A DNA stretch of 64,000 nucleotides from Streptococcus gwangjuense (GTDB lineage: Bacteria; Bacillota; Bacilli; Lactobacillales; Streptococcaceae). The notes beneath the pieces are model-generated. The model had not been told where the DNA came from. It saw only the letters and a program-made list of their open reading frames with translations, and did not search any database. Numbering within the stretch: the first letter of the stretch is position 1; every line of letters starts with the position of its first letter. The stretch lies in contig NZ_CP032621.1 of assembly GCF_003627155.1 (NCBI RefSeq), forward strand, positions 1,902,501-1,966,500, read 5' to 3'. The translations under genes were made by a program, and so were the position numbers. Below are positions 10,243 through 19,024 of this stretch, one piece after another.

Positions 10243-10309
10243 GATAATGGAAATGATTTTTATCGCTTGTCATAATTCCATATAGATTTTAAGTCAAGGA
10301 GGCTGCCCT

Positions 10310-10525
10310 ATGTATAACTTATTTTCTTTTGCTATCGGAGTTCGCTTGGTAGCTTTTATTGTTTTTGTTGCTTGCGTTTATGCGGGGAATCTTCTATTTG
10401 CCAAACTGGAACGACGACAAACCAAGTTCTTGTGGAAAATTACCTTTGTGACTCTCTACTCGCTTTTTCTCCTCCTCGTAACCTATGTCGTTTGGTTTGT
10501 ATTTTATTTTGGATTAAATGCTTAG
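10310..10525 (+). CDS. Small two-helix membrane protein, unknown function
   Basis: A 71-residue protein with two hydrophobic segments (about residues 5-30 and 44-69) separated by a basic stretch, KLERRQTKFLWK, so a membrane hairpin with a positively charged loop is expected. It has a good ribosome site (AAGGAGG), its own promoter and its own terminator, so it is likely a real monocistronic gene. Streptococci carry small uncharacterised families of this kind (it could be DUF3272), but no function can be assigned. Confidence 0.75.
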   Translation: MYNLFSFAIGVRLVAFIVFVACVYAGNLLFAKLERRQTKFLWKITFVTLYSLFLLLVTYVVWFVFYFGLNA

Positions 10526-10555
10526 ATGCCCTGCTTATGCTGGGGCATTTTTGTT
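10526..10555 (+). terminator. Terminator
   Basis: ATGCCC (10526-10531) pairs with GGGCAT (10543-10548), followed by TTTTTGTTT. Confidence 0.8.
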
Positions 10556-10570
10556 TGGGGATAAAGAAAA

Positions 10571-10599
10571 TTCCCATGTGCCAGTTTTTGTAGTATAAT
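10571..10599 (+). promoter_or_regulatory. tsaB-rimI-tsaD promoter
   Basis: TTCCCA (10571-10576), a 17-bp spacer and TATAAT (10594-10599). The start would lie about 25 nt before tsaB. Confidence 0.6.
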
Positions 10600-10629
10600 A
10601 GTAAGCAGACAAAAAGATAGGAATGTGTT

Positions 10630-11313
10630 ATGAAAGTATTAGCTTTTGATACGTCTAGCAAGGCTCTTTCTCTAGCTATTTTAGAGGACAAGCAGGTTCT
10701 TGCCGAGACGACGATTAATATCAAGAAAAATCACAGTATTACCCTCATGCCAGCCATTGATTTTTTGATGGCAAGTTTGGATTGGACGCCCAAGGATTTG
10801 GACCGAATCGTGGTGGCGGAAGGGCCAGGTAGCTACACAGGTTTGCGAATTGCGGTAGCAACTGCTAAGACACTTGCTCATACTCTGAACATTGAGTTGG
10901 TTGGTATGTCTAGCCTCTTGGCTTTGGTGCCCTACCAACAAGAAGGTTTGTTCGTTCCTTTGATGGATGCGCGTCGCAACAATGTTTATGCAGGATTTTA
11001 TGAAAATGCTAAGTCTGTCATGCCAGAAGCGCACTTACCCTTTGAGCGAGTGATTGAGTTAATCAAGGGGGCTAGTCAGGTTACCTTTGTCGGAGAAGTT
11101 GCCCCCTTTGTGGAGCAGATTCAAGAACACTTGCCAAGGACTAATTACAAAGAAACCCTGCCAAATGCAGCTAATCTTGCTCTTTTGGCTTGGGACAAGG
11201 AAGCAGACTCCTTGCATGATTTTGTGCCGAACTACCTCAAACGTGTTGAGGCTGAGGAAAACTGGCTCAAGAATCACACCGAGTCTGGCGAGTCTTACAT
11301 TAAACGCCTATGA
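10630..11313 (+). CDS. tsaB: tRNA t6A biosynthesis protein TsaB
   Basis: TsaB is the inactive ASKHA-fold partner of TsaD in making N6-threonylcarbamoyladenosine at position 37 of ANN-decoding tRNAs. The 227 residues start with MKVLAFDTSSKALS and contain the family motif EGPGSYTGLRIA (about residues 64-75). The first gene of a three-gene operon, it overlaps rimI by 4 bp. It is essential in many bacteria because it holds TsaD in an active dimer. Confidence 0.94.
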   Translation: MKVLAFDTSSKALSLAILEDKQVLAETTINIKKNHSITLMPAIDFLMASLDWTPKDLDRIVVAEGPGSYTGLRIAVATAKTLAHTLNIELVGMSSLLALVPYQQEGLFVPLMDARRNNVYAGFYENAKSVMPEAHLPFERVIELIKGASQVTFVGEVAPFVEQIQEHLPRTNYKETLPNAANLALLAWDKEADSLHDFVPNYLKRVEAEENWLKNHTESGESYIKRL

Positions 11314-11747
11314 TAGAAATCAAACGAATCCAACAACAGCCTGACTTGGCTCAAGCCATCTACGCTGTCATGGTAACTGTTTACCCAGTCAGTCCTTGGA
11401 CTCTGGAACAAATCCAAGCAGACCTGTCCCAAGACCAGACTTGGTATGCTCTGGCTTATGATGGGGCAGAAGTGATTGGCTTTCTAGCTGTGCAGGAAAA
11501 TATCTTTGAGGCAGAAGTCCTGCAAATCGCTGTTAAAGGAGCCTATCAGGGTCAGGGGATTGCCTCGACCTTGTTTGCTCAATTGCCGACAGACAAGGAG
11601 ATTTTTCTCGAAGTTAGAAAGTCAAATCAAAGAGCGCAAGCATTTTACAAGAAAGAAAAGATGGCAGTCATCGCTGAGCGAAAGGCCTACTACCATGACC
11701 CAGTCGAGGACGCCATCATCATGAAGAGAGAAATAGATGAAGGATAG
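11310..11747 (+). CDS. rimI: Ribosomal-protein-alanine N-acetyltransferase RimI
   Basis: This 145-residue GNAT acetyltransferase has the acetyl-CoA binding motif QGQGIAST (about residues 74-81) and the later segment [15 protein letters not shown]. RimI acetylates the N-terminus of ribosomal protein S18 in enterobacteria; the target here is inferred from synteny. It overlaps tsaB by 4 bp and tsaD by 11 bp, so the three are translationally coupled, an arrangement conserved across streptococci. Confidence 0.88.
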   Translation: MIEIKRIQQQPDLAQAIYAVMVTVYPVSPWTLEQIQADLSQDQTWYALAYDGAEVIGFLAVQENIFEAEVLQIAVKGAYQGQGIASTLFAQLPTDKEIFLEVRKSNQRAQAFYKKEKMAVIAERKAYYHDPVEDAIIMKREIDEG

Positions 11748-12747
11748 ATATATTTTAGCATTTGAGACATCCTGTGATGAGACCAGTGTTGCCGTCTTGA
11801 AAAACGACGATGAGCTCTTGTCCAATGTCATTGCCAGTCAAATTGAGAGTCACAAACGTTTTGGCGGCGTAGTGCCGGAAGTGGCTAGTCGTCACCATGT
11901 CGAGGTCATTACAGCCTGTATCGAGGAGGCATTGGCAGAAGCAGGGATTACCGAAGAGGATGTGACAGCTGTGGCGGTTACCTACGGACCAGGCTTGGTC
12001 GGAGCCTTGCTAGTTGGTTTGTCAGCTGCCAAGGCCTTTGCTTGGGCTCACGGACTTCCACTGATTCCTGTTAATCACATGGCTGGCCACCTCATGGCAG
12101 CTCAGAGTGTGGAGCCTTTGGAGTTTCCCTTGCTAGCCCTCTTGGTCAGCGGTGGACACACAGAGTTGGTTTATGTTTCGGAGGCTGGTGACTACAAGAT
12201 TGTTGGGGAAACGCGAGATGACGCGGTTGGTGAGGCTTATGATAAGGTTGGCCGTGTCATGGGCTTGACCTATCCTGCCGGTCGTGAGATTGATGAGCTA
12301 GCTCATCAGGGACAGGATATTTATGATTTTCCTCGTGCCATGATTAAGGAAGATAATCTGGAGTTTTCATTCTCAGGTTTGAAATCGGCTTTTATCAATC
12401 TTCACCACAATGCCGAGCAAAAGGGAGAAAGCTTGTCCACAGAGGCTTTGTGTGCTTCCTTCCAAGCAGCTGTCCTGGATATTCTCATGGCAAAAACCAA
12501 GAAGGCTTTGGAGAAATACCCTGTTAAAACTCTTGTCGTGGCAGGTGGTGTGGCAGCCAATAAAGGTCTCAGAGAACGCCTAGCGGCTGAAATCACAGAT
12601 GTCAATGTCATCATCCCACCTCTGCGACTCTGCGGAGACAATGCAGGAATGATTGCCTATGCCAGCGTCAGCGAGTGGAACAAAGAAAACTTTGCAAACT
12701 TGGACCTCAATGCCAAACCAAGTCTCGCTTTTGATACCATGGAATAA
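11737..12747 (+). CDS. tsaD: tRNA N6-adenosine threonylcarbamoyltransferase TsaD
   Basis: TsaD moves the threonylcarbamoyl group from threonylcarbamoyl-AMP to A37 of tRNA. Its 336 residues match the family. Motifs seen are [13 protein letters not shown] at the N-terminus, the iron/metal-binding pair VNHMAGH (about residue 110), LVSGGHTE for phosphate binding, and [12 protein letters not shown] near residue 268. It is the third gene of the tsaB-rimI-tsaD operon, ending at a strong terminator. Confidence 0.96.
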   Translation: MKDRYILAFETSCDETSVAVLKNDDELLSNVIASQIESHKRFGGVVPEVASRHHVEVITACIEEALAEAGITEEDVTAVAVTYGPGLVGALLVGLSAAKAFAWAHGLPLIPVNHMAGHLMAAQSVEPLEFPLLALLVSGGHTELVYVSEAGDYKIVGETRDDAVGEAYDKVGRVMGLTYPAGREIDELAHQGQDIYDFPRAMIKEDNLEFSFSGLKSAFINLHHNAEQKGESLSTEALCASFQAAVLDILMAKTKKALEKYPVKTLVVAGGVAANKGLRERLAAEITDVNVIIPPLRLCGDNAGMIAYASVSEWNKENFANLDLNAKPSLAFDTME

Positions 12748-12750
12748 GGA

Positions 12751-12774
12751 GTCAGCTTAAGGCTGGCTTTTTTG
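12751..12774 (+). terminator. tsaD terminator
   Basis: GTCAGC pairs with GCTGGC around a TTAAG loop, followed by seven T's. Confidence 0.85.
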
Positions 12775-12796
12775 CTCTCTTAAATGTCAGAATATT

Positions 12797-12826
12797 TTGA
12801 CAAAACCATAAAAATAATGATATAAT
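12797..12826 (+). promoter_or_regulatory. Promoter of the second rgg gene
   Basis: TTGACA (12797-12802), an 18-bp spacer and TATAAT (12821-12826). An in-frame ATG at 12827 would be at the transcription start, which excludes it as the translation start. Confidence 0.8.
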
Positions 12827-12850
12827 ATGCAAAAGCTAGGAGGTAGTCAG

Positions 12851-13714
12851 ATGATTGAGAGAATGGAATTGGGGGAATTTTACAAGGAATTGCGCTTGGC
12901 GAGAAAACTCAAGCAGTCAGATGTGGCCTGTGAGGGACTAACAGCTTCTCAGTTGTCCAAGTTTGAACTAGGGCAGTCTATGCTATCTGCGGACAAGCTA
13001 ATCCTAGCTATCCAAGGGATCAATGTGACCTTTGATGAATTTGGGCACAAACTCAACAACTATCAAGAATCTCCACATATGCGATTTGGCAGAAAGGTTG
13101 TGGATCGCTTTGCCCACCAAGATATCGCTGGCTTAGAGCAACTGTTGGAGAAAATCAAGCAAGAACAGATGGCAGAGACCTATCGTCGTTTGAATGCCAT
13201 TGTGATTAAAGATGCTATCCATTCCTTAGATAAAAGCTATCCGCTAGCAGAGGAGGATAGCGAGTTTTTAACTACCTACCTCTACGCTATTGAGTCTTGG
13301 ACCTGGTTTGAACTCTATATATTCTGTAATACCATGCCTTTCTTGAGCAATCAAGATTTGATATTTTTATCAACCACTTTACTTGAGAAATCTAAGGAAT
13401 TTAAAGAGTTGGTACATAATAGACTGTATATGAAAAGTGGATTTCTGAATATTATATCAGAGCTCATGGAGCGCAAACTTTTCTCTTACATCCCAATCTT
13501 TGAAGCTGAGCTGGAGAGTATGCTTCGTCCATACGATGTTTTTGAAAAAGTATTGAGGCAATTTTTAAAGAAAATGAGTATTTTCCTTCAAACCAAAGGA
13601 AACAATCAAAAAGAGATTGAACACTTTATCCAATCTCTGCAAGTATTAGAAAATCCACAATTAACAGCCCTCTTCGCATTGCGTTTTCAGCAATACAAAG
13701 AACTTATCGATTAG
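12851..13714 (+). CDS. Rgg-family pheromone-responsive regulator (Rgg144-like)
   Basis: 287 residues from the ATG at 12851, which has AGGAGG 7 nt upstream. It has an N-terminal XRE helix-turn-helix (FYKELRLARKLKQSDV, TASQLSKFELGQS), then the all-helical peptide-binding repeat domain. Rgg proteins bind short re-imported peptides and activate nearby promoters. A matching SHP gene is encoded on the opposite strand and overlaps the last codons of this gene, so they are a cognate pair. Its position after tsaD and the SHP tail (PFLTN) suggest the pneumococcal Rgg144 type. Likely targets are the SHP gene and the CPBP/MFS genes that follow. Confidence 0.9.
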   Translation: MIERMELGEFYKELRLARKLKQSDVACEGLTASQLSKFELGQSMLSADKLILAIQGINVTFDEFGHKLNNYQESPHMRFGRKVVDRFAHQDIAGLEQLLEKIKQEQMAETYRRLNAIVIKDAIHSLDKSYPLAEEDSEFLTTYLYAIESWTWFELYIFCNTMPFLSNQDLIFLSTTLLEKSKEFKELVHNRLYMKSGFLNIISELMERKLFSYIPIFEAELESMLRPYDVFEKVLRQFLKKMSIFLQTKGNNQKEIEHFIQSLQVLENPQLTALFALRFQQYKELID

Positions 13715-13781
13715 TTAGAAACGGGAAAATGATAATAATCTCAGCAACGATTGTCAATAATGTTAAAATTTGTTTTTTCAT
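13704..13781 (-). CDS. shp: SHP pheromone precursor (SHP144-like), antisense-overlapping rgg
   Basis: A 25-codon ORF on the minus strand with a GGAG ribosome site. The precursor has the SHP form: MKKQ basic start, a hydrophobic stretch, then a C-terminal peptide beginning at a glutamate (EIIIIFPFLTNR). SHPs are exported, processed by Eep-type proteases and taken up by the Ami system. The -PFLTN end resembles SHP144 of pneumococcus, but the middle differs, so it may be a distinct pherotype. Its 3' end overlaps the rgg stop by 11 bp in convergent orientation. Confidence 0.8.
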   Translation of the reverse strand: MKKQILTLLTIVAEIIIIFPFLTNR

Positions 13782-13813
13782 AGTTGCTCCACTCCTTAAT
13801 TAGTGATAACTTT

Positions 13814-13842
13814 ATTATACCAGTGAAATAATCAAATATACC
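13814..13842 (-). promoter_or_regulatory. shp promoter (weak -35)
   Basis: On the minus strand, TATAAT (13814-13819) has only GGTATA 17 bp upstream as a -35, which suggests activator dependence. Confidence 0.5.
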
Positions 13843-13894
13843 AAAATCGCAAATCTGAAATTTTTATAAGCAAAAATGTCAAATATGCGATTTT
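13843..13894. promoter_or_regulatory. Candidate Rgg operator: spaced inverted repeat between divergent promoters
   Basis: AAAATCGCA (13843-13851) and TGCGATTTT (13886-13894) are a perfect 9-bp inverted repeat, 34 bp apart. One arm abuts the shp -35 region and the other the CPBP -35 region. Both promoters have weak -35 elements, so one bound Rgg could switch on both. Confidence 0.5.
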
Positions 13895-13923
13895 TTAAAA
13901 TAAGCCAATTTTCGTGTTATACT
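13895..13923 (+). promoter_or_regulatory. CPBP-MFS promoter
   Basis: Extended -10 TGtTATACT (core 13918-13923) with a poor -35 (TTAAAA at 13895-13900, adjoining the inverted repeat). Confidence 0.5.
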
Positions 13924-13954
13924 ATCTTTATTTCATAGTATAGGAGAAAATAGA

Positions 13955-14620
13955 ATGAAAAAGATAATCTCACGCTACTACTTGTTTATAGCTTTTCTAC
14001 TAGTTATTGCTGACCAGAAGTTCAGTGGTCTAGTTTTACGCAGCAACCTTGTTACTGGTCTATCTGACTTTGCCTACTATTTGTCGGATATGATGTTGAA
14101 TTTTCTTGTAGTTCTTCTTGCTTTTTTTGCTATGACTAAGTCAGGGAGATGGCAACAAATCAATAGTAGAAAGTTTAAAGGGTCCTATCTTTTCTATTCT
14201 TTTCTAGCTCTTCTTGCTTTTGTTATTTGGAATTTTGTTACATTTTTTATTTTTCCACCTACTCGAAATGAAATTTCTTATCAACATGCTGCTCCTACTT
14301 TTACAGGAGCTACGGCATTTTTGATGTATTTTTTTTATCCTGTGATTGCAGGCCCCATTTTTGAAGAGATGATTTATCGTGGATTAGTGATGACTGCTCT
14401 GGAAAAAGGGAAGAAATGGGGACTGGATGTACTCGGATCAGCTATATTATTTGGAATCTTGCACATTAGTAGTCATGGTTGGGTCTTGACAGACTTTGTC
14501 TACTATATGGGTGGCGGCCTTATATTTGCAGTCTTATTTAGAGTAACAAAGTCAATTTATTGGCCTATTGGATTGCATATAGTCTACAATGGCATTGGTC
14601 AGCTTTTGATGTTACTGTAA
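13955..14620 (+). CDS. CPBP-family intramembrane metalloprotease (Abi/CAAX-like)
   Basis: 221 residues with about six membrane segments. The catalytic motif EEMIYRG is present (about residues 140-146), followed by GILHISSH and the second histidine region IGLHIVYNG near the C-terminus, as in CPBP (PF02517) glutamic/metal intramembrane proteases. In Gram-positives these proteins are often linked to bacteriocin self-immunity or peptide maturation. Here the gene is the first downstream of the rgg/shp operator region, so a role in pheromone or bacteriocin immunity is a reasonable inference but unproven. Confidence 0.88.
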   Translation: MKKIISRYYLFIAFLLVIADQKFSGLVLRSNLVTGLSDFAYYLSDMMLNFLVVLLAFFAMTKSGRWQQINSRKFKGSYLFYSFLALLAFVIWNFVTFFIFPPTRNEISYQHAAPTFTGATAFLMYFFYPVIAGPIFEEMIYRGLVMTALEKGKKWGLDVLGSAILFGILHISSHGWVLTDFVYYMGGGLIFAVLFRVTKSIYWPIGLHIVYNGIGQLLMLL

Positions 14621-14691
14621 TTTTGGTTGTTAGTAGTATCGTGGTCTATCCTTGGGGAAAGATTCCCATTTGAATTCAAAAAGGAGTTGTG

Positions 14692-15918
14692 ATGAAAGTA
14701 TTTCTTCAAAATAGAGATTTTAGGCAATTAACCATCAACCAGTGGATTTCAACGGTTGGGGATACGATTTTTTATCTGGCCTTTTTGAATTATGTGGCAG
14801 ATGCATCTTTTGCCCCTTTGGCGATTTTACTGATCACGATTTCAGAAACCCTTCCTCAAGTTCTGCAAATCTTTCTGGGAGTTTTGGCGGATTTTCAACA
14901 TCATCGTGTCCTAAAATATACAATGATTAGTTTTGCAAAATTTTTGCTTTACTCTATCGTTTCTTTATCACTTTCAGGGCAGTCCTTTTCCTTGTTATTA
15001 GTAGCATTTATTTGTCTGATTAACCTCTTATCTGACACATTGAGTTATTTTTCAGGCGCCATGCTCACTCCGATTTTCATTAGAATTATTGGGCAAGACC
15101 ATCTGGCAGAAGCTATTGGATTTAAACAGTCAACTGTTAGTTTAGTGAAAACAATCAGTAATATTCTAGGAGGAGTCTTACTAGGTATTCTATCTATCCA
15201 GTCTATTTCCTTACTGAATGCTCTGACCTTTTTAATCGCATTTTTAGGTATTCTTTTCATAAAAACAGACCTCTTGAAAGTAGAAAAAACGATTAGCTAT
15301 CAAGAAGGACTCTCTGTAAAATCCTTTTGCCAGCATCTGCTCCAATCATCAAAATTGATATGGAATATGAATAAGGTGCTCTTGGTTTTGTTTATTATCT
15401 CTATTAGTCAAGCAGTGATAAATGTTACAGTTCCTGTTTCTACTCTGTTTTTGAGGAATCAGCCCTTTTTGAATTTACAAACAGGTCAATCTCTTGCCTT
15501 GTTATCCACCCTTGAATTGTCAGCCCTTATTGTCGGAAGCCTTGTGAGTGGCTATCTGAAGAATACAATCTCCATAAAACTAGCCCTATATGCCTCGCTT
15601 ATTATCCAATTACTCCTTTTAGTTGGCTTTGTGGCAGTTCGTTTTGACTGGATTCTTATCTTTAGTGCCTTGGATGCCTTTTTCGCAGGTATCCTCTCTC
15701 CTCGATTACAGGAACTCATTTTTAAACAAATACCTGAGGAGTCAATGGGAGCAGTTCAATCCTCTATCGGCGCCATTACAGTTGTTTTACCTAGCTTATT
15801 TACAATAGCTTTGGTAACCATTGCTACTAGCTTTGGAACTCTGGCAGTTAGCTTTGTTTTATTGCTATTTCTTCTAGCTGCCTTTATCATACTCTTGAAT
15901 ATCCGTGAAAACATTTAG
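14692..15918 (+). CDS. MFS transporter (12-TM, MFS_3/enterobactin-exporter-like)
   Basis: 408 residues with about 12 membrane segments. AAGGAG (14681-14686) fits the ATG at 14692; the GTG at 14689 is too close to it. The first loop contains FLGVLADFQHHR in place of the usual MFS motif A, typical of MFS_3 exporters. The substrate is unknown. It follows the CPBP protease by 71 bp and is probably in the same Rgg-controlled unit. A related MFS gene follows another Rgg at 24432, so Rgg+MFS is a recurring module here. Confidence 0.85.
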   Translation: MKVFLQNRDFRQLTINQWISTVGDTIFYLAFLNYVADASFAPLAILLITISETLPQVLQIFLGVLADFQHHRVLKYTMISFAKFLLYSIVSLSLSGQSFSLLLVAFICLINLLSDTLSYFSGAMLTPIFIRIIGQDHLAEAIGFKQSTVSLVKTISNILGGVLLGILSIQSISLLNALTFLIAFLGILFIKTDLLKVEKTISYQEGLSVKSFCQHLLQSSKLIWNMNKVLLVLFIISISQAVINVTVPVSTLFLRNQPFLNLQTGQSLALLSTLELSALIVGSLVSGYLKNTISIKLALYASLIIQLLLLVGFVAVRFDWILIFSALDAFFAGILSPRLQELIFKQIPEESMGAVQSSIGAITVVLPSLFTIALVTIATSFGTLAVSFVLLLFLLAAFIILLNIRENI

Positions 15919-15943
15919 CGAAGAATGTGTATATTATATGTTT

Positions 15944-15966
15944 GAGACTGGATTCCAGTCTGTTTA
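15944..15966 (+). terminator. Probable terminator after MFS gene
   Basis: AGACTGG and CCAGTCT pair around an ATT loop, followed by GTTTAT. The U-tract is weak. Confidence 0.5.
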
Positions 15967-16010
15967 TGATGGCTACAATCAGCAGACTGTTAAATTTTTG
16001 AGAAAGTTGC

Positions 16011-16039
16011 TTGACATTTTAGACCAATCGGTTTATAAT
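16011..16039 (+). promoter_or_regulatory. tetR-DUF308 promoter with TetR-type operator
   Basis: Consensus TTGACA (16011-16016), a 17-bp spacer and TATAAT (16034-16039). The spacer holds the imperfect palindrome AGACCAATCGGTTT (10 of 14 positions symmetric), like TetR-family operators. With the repressor truncated, the promoter may now be constitutive. Confidence 0.7.
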
Positions 16040-16061
16040 TAAAAAATGTAGAGGTAAATAC

Positions 16062-16333
16062 ATGAGAAAAGAAGAAAAAACAAGACTACGAAGAGAGAAA
16101 ATCATTACCGCTGCTTTGTTTGAATTTGCTACAAAAGGCTATCAAGGTTTTGTCATCAATGAACTTTGTAAAGTGGATGGTATTGCCAAAGGAGTTTTGT
16201 ATCATAATTTTTCAGGGAAATCAGACCTCTATCTAACTTGGTTTCAGGATATGAACATCAATTATCACAGGTTTTGGATATGATGATTTATGGAATACTA
16301 GAGGAAGATTCCTCTAAAAAAGGAGAAAAATAA
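16062..16333 (+). pseudogene. TetR-family repressor relic with internal deletion
   Basis: The intact part is 73 codons: a TetR helix-turn-helix (ITAALFEFATKGYQGFVINEL, AKGVLYHNFSGKSDLY), stopping at 16283 where the ligand domain should begin (family members are about 190 residues). In the +1 frame the DNA at 16268-16330 encodes a plausible TetR C-terminal tail, QVLDMMIYGILEEDSSKKGEK, whose stop TAA overlaps the next gene's ATG (TAATG). This is what remains if about 110 codons were lost out of frame. The DNA-binding half might still be made, but could not dimerise normally. Confidence 0.75.
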
Positions 16334-16845
16334 TGTCGAAAATTTGGAAATGGTTGTTACTAATTGCGGGTATTTTTGCAGTTTTTGCAGGTTTTAATAT
16401 GTTTGCACATCCTCTTATTAGCTTGGCTTCCATGACTTTCTTGTTTGCACTTGTATTTGCAGTTCAAGGGATTTCTGAGATTGTACAATACTTCAAATCA
16501 GAAGAAAAGCATGGCTGGAATTTATTTGGAGGAATTGTTACCCTCATCCTCGCTCTTACCTTATTCTCAGGTAGCTTTATTGAAATGGTAACATTTGTAC
16601 CATTTATCATTTCTTTATGGGCCTTGACAAATGGTATTACAAAAACTATCGTTGGTTTCAAGGTTCGTAAGACGGATAAATCGGTAGGTACCCCTCTAGT
16701 TTGGATGGGGATTTTAGGAATCGTAGCAGGTTTAATCCTGATGGGACACCCATTGATGACCGGTCTCTATATTAGTTACACCATTGCCTTTGTCTTTATT
16801 TATCAAGGTATTGTGGCAATTGTTCAATTCTTCAAGATTAAATAA
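16333..16845 (+). CDS. DUF308 (HdeD-like) membrane protein
   Basis: 170 residues, nearly all in six hydrophobic segments with short polar turns; two internal repeats of the MxFLFALVFAVQGISEIVQ type are typical of DUF308/HdeD. The function is unknown (HdeD is linked to acid resistance in E. coli). The start overlaps the stop of the ancestral tetR reading frame (TAATG), so the pair was once translationally coupled and the gene was presumably repressed by that TetR. The GGAGAAAAATA ribosome site is intact. Confidence 0.85.
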   Translation: MSKIWKWLLLIAGIFAVFAGFNMFAHPLISLASMTFLFALVFAVQGISEIVQYFKSEEKHGWNLFGGIVTLILALTLFSGSFIEMVTFVPFIISLWALTNGITKTIVGFKVRKTDKSVGTPLVWMGILGIVAGLILMGHPLMTGLYISYTIAFVFIYQGIVAIVQFFKIK

Positions 16846-16856
16846 GAATAAAATGG

Positions 16857-16889
16857 AGTCTGTCTGATTACAATCAGCAGACTTTTTTC
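16857..16889 (+). terminator. Terminator
   Basis: AGTCTG-CTGATT pairs with AATCAG-CAGACT (one mismatch), followed by six T's. Confidence 0.85.
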
Positions 16890-16900
16890 TCTTTCCTGAA

Positions 16901-16911
16901 TGTGTTATAAT
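16901..16911 (+). promoter_or_regulatory. azlCD promoter (extended -10)
   Basis: TGtTATAAT with core 16906-16911. The -35 region is only a T-rich tract shared with the upstream terminator. Confidence 0.6.
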
Positions 16912-16970
16912 AGTCCATGCTATGGCTGGAGCCTTTTCAGCCCACCTATTAAGACAATATGAGGAGAAAG

Positions 16971-17666
16971 ATGAAAGAAAAAGGATTTTGGGAGGGGGCG
17001 CAGGCAGCTATGCCAACGGCCCTTGGTTATGTCAGTATCGGCCTGGCCTGTGGGATTATCGGTGCGCCCTATGTGACACCTGTTGAGATGGGCTTGATGA
17101 GCCTCTTTGTTTATGCTGGGAGCGCCCAGTTTGCCATGTTGGCCTTGATTGCGGTTCAGGCGCCCGTGGCAGCTATTGCTATGACGGTCTTTTTGATTAA
17201 TTTGCGTCTCTTTTTGCTGAGCTTACACGCATCGACCTATTTCCGTCATACCAGTCTCTGGCAAAATATTGGTATGTCTAGTCTCTTGACAGATGAGACC
17301 TACGGCGTTTTGATGGGCGAATTGGCCCATACAGACAAGGTCAATCCGATGTGGATGCACGGAAACAATCTCAACAGCTATGTGGCTTGGTTTGTGGGAA
17401 CAGTGGTTGGAACGGCTCTAGGTGGTCTGCTACCAAATCCAGAAATCTTTGGGCTAGACTTTGCTTTGGTTGGGATGTTTATCGGAATTTTTGCTTCGCA
17501 ATTCCAGATTATGCAAAGACGGATTCCAGTCCGCAATCTGCTCATTATCCTAGCAGTTGTTGCGGTATCCTTCTTTTTACTCTTGACAGTGGTGTCTCAG
17601 TCTCTAGCTGTTCTGTTTGCGACGCTACTTGGTTGTAGCATGGGGGTGGTGTTAGATGGTCAGTAA
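16971..17666 (+). CDS. azlC: AzlC family branched-chain amino acid exporter, large subunit
   Basis: 231 residues with seven or eight hydrophobic segments. The family features QAAMPTALGYVSIGLACGI at the N-terminus and the conserved VYAGSAQFAMLAL segment are clear. AzlC works with the small AzlD to export branched-chain amino acids and analogues. The ATG at 16971 is preferred over 16959 because GGAG (16963-16966) lies between them. It overlaps azlD by 11 bp, as is normal for the pair. Confidence 0.9.
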   Translation: MKEKGFWEGAQAAMPTALGYVSIGLACGIIGAPYVTPVEMGLMSLFVYAGSAQFAMLALIAVQAPVAAIAMTVFLINLRLFLLSLHASTYFRHTSLWQNIGMSSLLTDETYGVLMGELAHTDKVNPMWMHGNNLNSYVAWFVGTVVGTALGGLLPNPEIFGLDFALVGMFIGIFASQFQIMQRRIPVRNLLIILAVVAVSFFLLLTVVSQSLAVLFATLLGCSMGVVLDGQ

Positions 17667-17979
17667 GTATCTTTTGTTAGCAGTTATTTTCTCTGGCTTG
17701 GTGACCTGGATTCCCCGTATCATTCCCTTCATCTTAGTCAAGTATAAGGGCTTGCCTGCTATCGTTGAGCGTTTTTTGAAATTCTTGCCCGTTTCTATTA
17801 TCTTTGCCTTGATTCTTTCAAGTGTAGTGACAGGTAAGGTTGGGAGCCTTCCTCAAATCAAATGGCTGGATTTCTTAGCAGTCTTTCCAACAGCTTGGGT
17901 AGCCTTTCGTTATCGCAATCTAGTCGGAACAGTTCTCTTTGGAGTGGTCTTAATTGCACTCTTGCGTTTGGTCTTTTAA
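17656..17979 (+). CDS. azlD: AzlD family branched-chain amino acid exporter, small subunit
   Basis: 107 residues with four membrane segments; the motif RIIPFILVKYKGLP near residue 16 and VAFRYRNLVGTVLFGV near the end fit AzlD. It starts inside azlC (11-bp overlap), so synthesis of the two subunits is coupled. Its stop codon coincides with the first bases of a BOX element, showing that the repeat landed exactly at the gene end. Confidence 0.9.
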   Translation: MVSKYLLLAVIFSGLVTWIPRIIPFILVKYKGLPAIVERFLKFLPVSIIFALILSSVVTGKVGSLPQIKWLDFLAVFPTAWVAFRYRNLVGTVLFGVVLIALLRLVF

Positions 17980-18083
17980 TACTCTTCGAAAATCTCTTCA
18001 AACCACGTCAGCGTCGCCTTACCGTACTCAAGTACAGCCTGCGGCTAGCTTTCTAGTTTGCTCTTTGATTTTCATTGAGTATA
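17977..18083 (-). repeat. BOX element (boxA-boxC, no boxB)
   Basis: About 107 bp matching the pneumococcal BOX repeat read on the minus strand. The right end is boxA (TATACTCAATGAAAATCAAA after complementing), and the left end is boxC (GGTTTGAAGAGATTTTCGAA after complementing, followed by GAGTAT). Internal complementary parts (TACGGTAAGGCGACGCTGAC against the boxC stem) allow a hairpin. There is no 45-bp boxB between them. BOX elements are non-autonomous mobile repeats of S. pneumoniae and close relatives. Confidence 0.9.
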
Positions 18084-18154
18084 AATCAGCCATAAAGAAA
18101 ACCTATCACAGATATAGATATCATATAATGGCGCAAATGGTCTTTTTCTGTTAA

Positions 18155-19018
<864 letters not shown>

Positions 19019-19024
19019 TTTTTT

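Noticed and set aside
16268..16333. Programmed frameshift in the tetR gene
   Set aside because: There is no slippery sequence, and the missing length (about 110 codons) cannot be supplied by a frameshift. A deletion explains it better.
18104..18123. Two TATCA half-sites before the amino-acid-binding lipoprotein gene, resembling part of a CYS-box
   Set aside because: The CYS-box needs three half-sites with set spacing and orientation; here only two direct copies 10 bp apart are present.
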